Shown in pieces: positions 62,644 through 64,000 of a stretch of DNA of 64,000 nt. Every line of letters begins with the position of its first letter. Position 1 is the stretch's first letter. The notes beneath the pieces are model-generated. The model had not been told where the DNA came from and searched no databases. It worked only from the letters and a program-made list of their open reading frames with translations. A program made the position numbers and the translations under genes. The DNA comes from Streptomyces sp. VRA16 Mangrove soil. Its GTDB lineage: Bacteria; Actinomycetota; Actinomycetes; Streptomycetales; Streptomycetaceae. The DNA is taken from the NCBI RefSeq assembly GCF_017377775.1, contig NZ_JAFVLN010000025.1, positions 1 to 64,000 on the forward strand, written 5' to 3'.

Positions 62644-62670
62644 CAACTACCCCCCACTTGGCGGGAGTTG
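62644..62670. promoter_or_regulatory. 27-bp operator of regulator 2
   Basis: CAACT at one end and AGTTG at the other enclose CCC/GGG-rich inner arms. It matches the site at 63948-63974 at 22 of 27 positions and lies 13 bp from the start codon. Confidence 0.7.
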
Positions 62671-62698
62671 TTGATGACTTGTTTATTCCTCGCACCAA

Positions 62699-62732
62699 GT
62701 TGGGGACAACAATCGTGAGGTTGGTTACCAAC
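62699..62732. promoter_or_regulatory. GTTGG/CCAAC dyads before the small membrane protein gene
   Basis: GTTG-GGGA-CAAC at 62699-62710 and GTTGG-TTA-CCAAC at 62720-62732. The second has the same half-sites and spacing as the palindrome before regulator 1. Confidence 0.6.
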
Positions 62733-62814
62733 TTGGCGCAAGGTGGCCATAGATGGTGCGCAGCTGACCAACCTGCACACAGCATCAGCCGAAGCCGATG
62801 AAGGAGGAACCGCC

Positions 62815-63006
62815 GTGCCCTTCCTGAGCCTCCTCTCCGCGGTCTTCGTGATCACCTTCGAGCAACTCGTCCAGTGGCACTACGGTCCGGCCGGCATCGC
62901 GGGCCTGCTCCTGCTGACCGTGGGCGTGAAGGCGAGGAACGCCACCTGCAGCTCCATCGGTGGCGCTCTGCTCGCGATCATGGTGGCCGGCCCGGCGCTG
63001 CACTGA
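62815..63006 (+). CDS. 63-residue membrane protein
   Basis: A short protein with GTG start 62815 after a strong AAGGAGG. Two hydrophobic helices: LSLLSAVFVITFEQLV and IAGLLLLTVGV, then a third stretch IGGALLAIMVAGPAL. It sits between regulators 2 and 3, convergent with the latter by 8 bp, under the operator region at 62644-62732. Unknown function; possibly a regulated membrane partner of the cluster. Confidence 0.65.
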   Translation: MPFLSLLSAVFVITFEQLVQWHYGPAGIAGLLLLTVGVKARNATCSSIGGALLAIMVAGPALH

Positions 63007-63014
63007 CCCAGCGC

Positions 63015-63935
63015 CTAGTGCAGCGTCAGATCCGAACTGATCGTGTTCCAGAGGTTGTTGAACCACACGTGGGACTGCTCGACGAAGGTGGTGTCGCGCA
63101 GTCCCGCTCCGTGTTCGAACGCGAAGAGCATCTGCTGGAGGCCCGTCGCGTCATACACGTCGACCCGCTCGTGGTCGATCTGTTCCCCGCGCCTGCTCAG
63201 TGTGTAGTACGCGAAGAGCGCTTCGTTGTTGTTGAGCAGATAGAGCTTGACCGGTGGCGTGAACGGGAGGGCGCGGAACTCCACCCGCACGTCCACACCG
63301 TGCGTGGCGCGCAGCGCCAGCAGACTGTGCCTCAGGACCTGGCCCTGCGCGTTGCGCTGCGCCAGCCAGTTGCGCCGCAGCGCGCCGCCGAGCTCCGCCT
63401 CGCGTCCCGCCTCCAGACGGTCCGCGGGCGCGGGGAAGGCGAGGTCGATGTCCCTGCTCGGCATCAGGACCCGCACCCTGACCTTGGCCGGTTTCATGCT
63501 GCCCGCATGTATGTGCCGCAGCGGCTCGCCCATCGCGAGGGTGAGGGAGACCGACGTCAGGCACAGGGCGTCGATCTCGACGTCCTGCTCCTTGAAGGCG
63601 GCGGCGATCCGCGGCCCGAGCCCCACCATCGTCGGCTGCGGCGGCGCACCGGGGCCGTAGAAGGCCGGCTCCGTGTTGTCCGCGACCGTGGCCGGGCTGC
63701 CCTTCGAAACGTTGGTCAGCAGGCGCTCACCCTGAAGAACGCGCAGCGCCTGGCGGACGACCGACCGCTCCACGCCGAACTCGTGCGCCAGCCTCGCCTG
63801 GGTCGGGATCCGCTGCCCGGCCCCCAGCTCCCCGGACCGGATCCGGGCGCGCAGCTCGTCGGCCACCTCACGGTACGTCCGCTGCGCCCGTGGTGGCTCG
63901 GCCTGTCCATTGACAGAGGCATGGTCCACGCTCAC
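63015..63935 (-). CDS. GntR-type regulator 3 with unusual C-terminal domain
   Basis: A 306-residue regulator: winged helix GQRIPTQARLAHEFGVERSVVRQALRVLQGERLL, then the shared domain with LTSVSLTLAMGEPLRHIHAG, VLMPSRDIDLAFP, LPFTPPVKLYLLNNNEALFAYY and VWFNNLWNTISSDLTLH. It is the closest relative of regulator 2. GTG start 63935 is 13 bp past the 27-bp operator. Confidence 0.82.
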   Translation of the reverse strand: MSVDHASVNGQAEPPRAQRTYREVADELRARIRSGELGAGQRIPTQARLAHEFGVERSVVRQALRVLQGERLLTNVSKGSPATVADNTEPAFYGPGAPPQPTMVGLGPRIAAAFKEQDVEIDALCLTSVSLTLAMGEPLRHIHAGSMKPAKVRVRVLMPSRDIDLAFPAPADRLEAGREAELGGALRRNWLAQRNAQGQVLRHSLLALRATHGVDVRVEFRALPFTPPVKLYLLNNNEALFAYYTLSRRGEQIDHERVDVYDATGLQQMLFAFEHGAGLRDTTFVEQSHVWFNNLWNTISSDLTLH

Positions 63936-63947
63936 AGCACAACGCTA

Positions 63948-63974
63948 CAACTTCCCGCCATCTTGCGGGAGTTG
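63948..63974. promoter_or_regulatory. 27-bp operator of regulator 3
   Basis: CAACT-T-CCCGC-N6-GCGGG-AGTTG, a near-perfect dyad. The TAnnnT -10 (TAGCGT on the minus strand) follows directly, so a bound repressor would block the promoter. Confidence 0.72.
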
Positions 63975-64000
63975 AAAAGAAGGTGGTTATGAGTCGCTCT

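Overview
The window is chromosomal DNA of a high-GC actinomycete, almost certainly a Streptomyces. Third codon positions are very GC-rich, GTG and TTG starts are common, and G-rich ribosome binding sites and long GC-rich hairpin terminators recur. The core gene order (msiK, rlmB-cysS, ispF-ispD, carD, phoP-phoR/phoU, gpm, mshA) matches my recollection of the conserved central arm of the S. coelicolor chromosome; no database was consulted.

Layout. 0-5 kb: a DsbA-like lipoprotein, an FAD amine oxidase, a SnoaL-like protein, a small lipoprotein, a tRNA-Thr with an odd anticodon stem, and a decayed tnpB. 5-10 kb: the sugar-uptake ATPase msiK with a DasR-type site, a nucleotidyltransferase and a DoxX-family membrane protein. 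9.5-19.7 kb (minus strand): rlmB, cysS, then a five-gene overlapping operon (acetyltransferase, peptide-type ABC binding protein, fused ABC permease, MFS exporter, PPOX protein), then ispF, ispD and carD. 20-24 kb: the phosphate-control block phoP-phoR divergent from phoU, with a candidate PHO box between them and a Cys-rich metallothionein-like peptide beyond. 24-35 kb: a secreted propeller/Ig protein, small enzymes, a TetR-SDR pair, gpmA, an MFS transporter, a probable toxin-antitoxin pair and a Tat-secreted beta-helix protein. 35-43 kb: mshA (mycothiol), a methyltransferase, an NlpC/P60 peptidoglycan hydrolase, a receiver-PP2C phosphatase, a histone-tail-like protein and an XRE regulator under a perfect 28-bp palindrome. 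43-53.7 kb: a VWA protein, a decayed dehydrogenase, an ECF41-type sigma factor, a UvrA-like ATPase with a histone-like tail, two exporters and a MarR regulator.

56-64 kb is an accessory cluster and the least familiar part. It holds three related GntR-type regulators that share an uncharacterised C-terminal domain, two related HAD phosphatases, two related aminoglycoside-phosphotransferase-fold kinases, a TetR regulator and a 63-residue membrane protein. Two of the gntR genes lie 13 nt downstream of nearly identical 27-bp inverted repeats. One gntR-HAD pair is coupled by a 1-nt overlap. The other HAD gene is preceded by what looks like the surviving tail of a lost gntR gene, so the cluster appears to have grown by duplication of a gntR-HAD cassette. 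The kinase/phosphatase pairing suggests a phosphorylated small-molecule circuit, but the substrate cannot be read from sequence.
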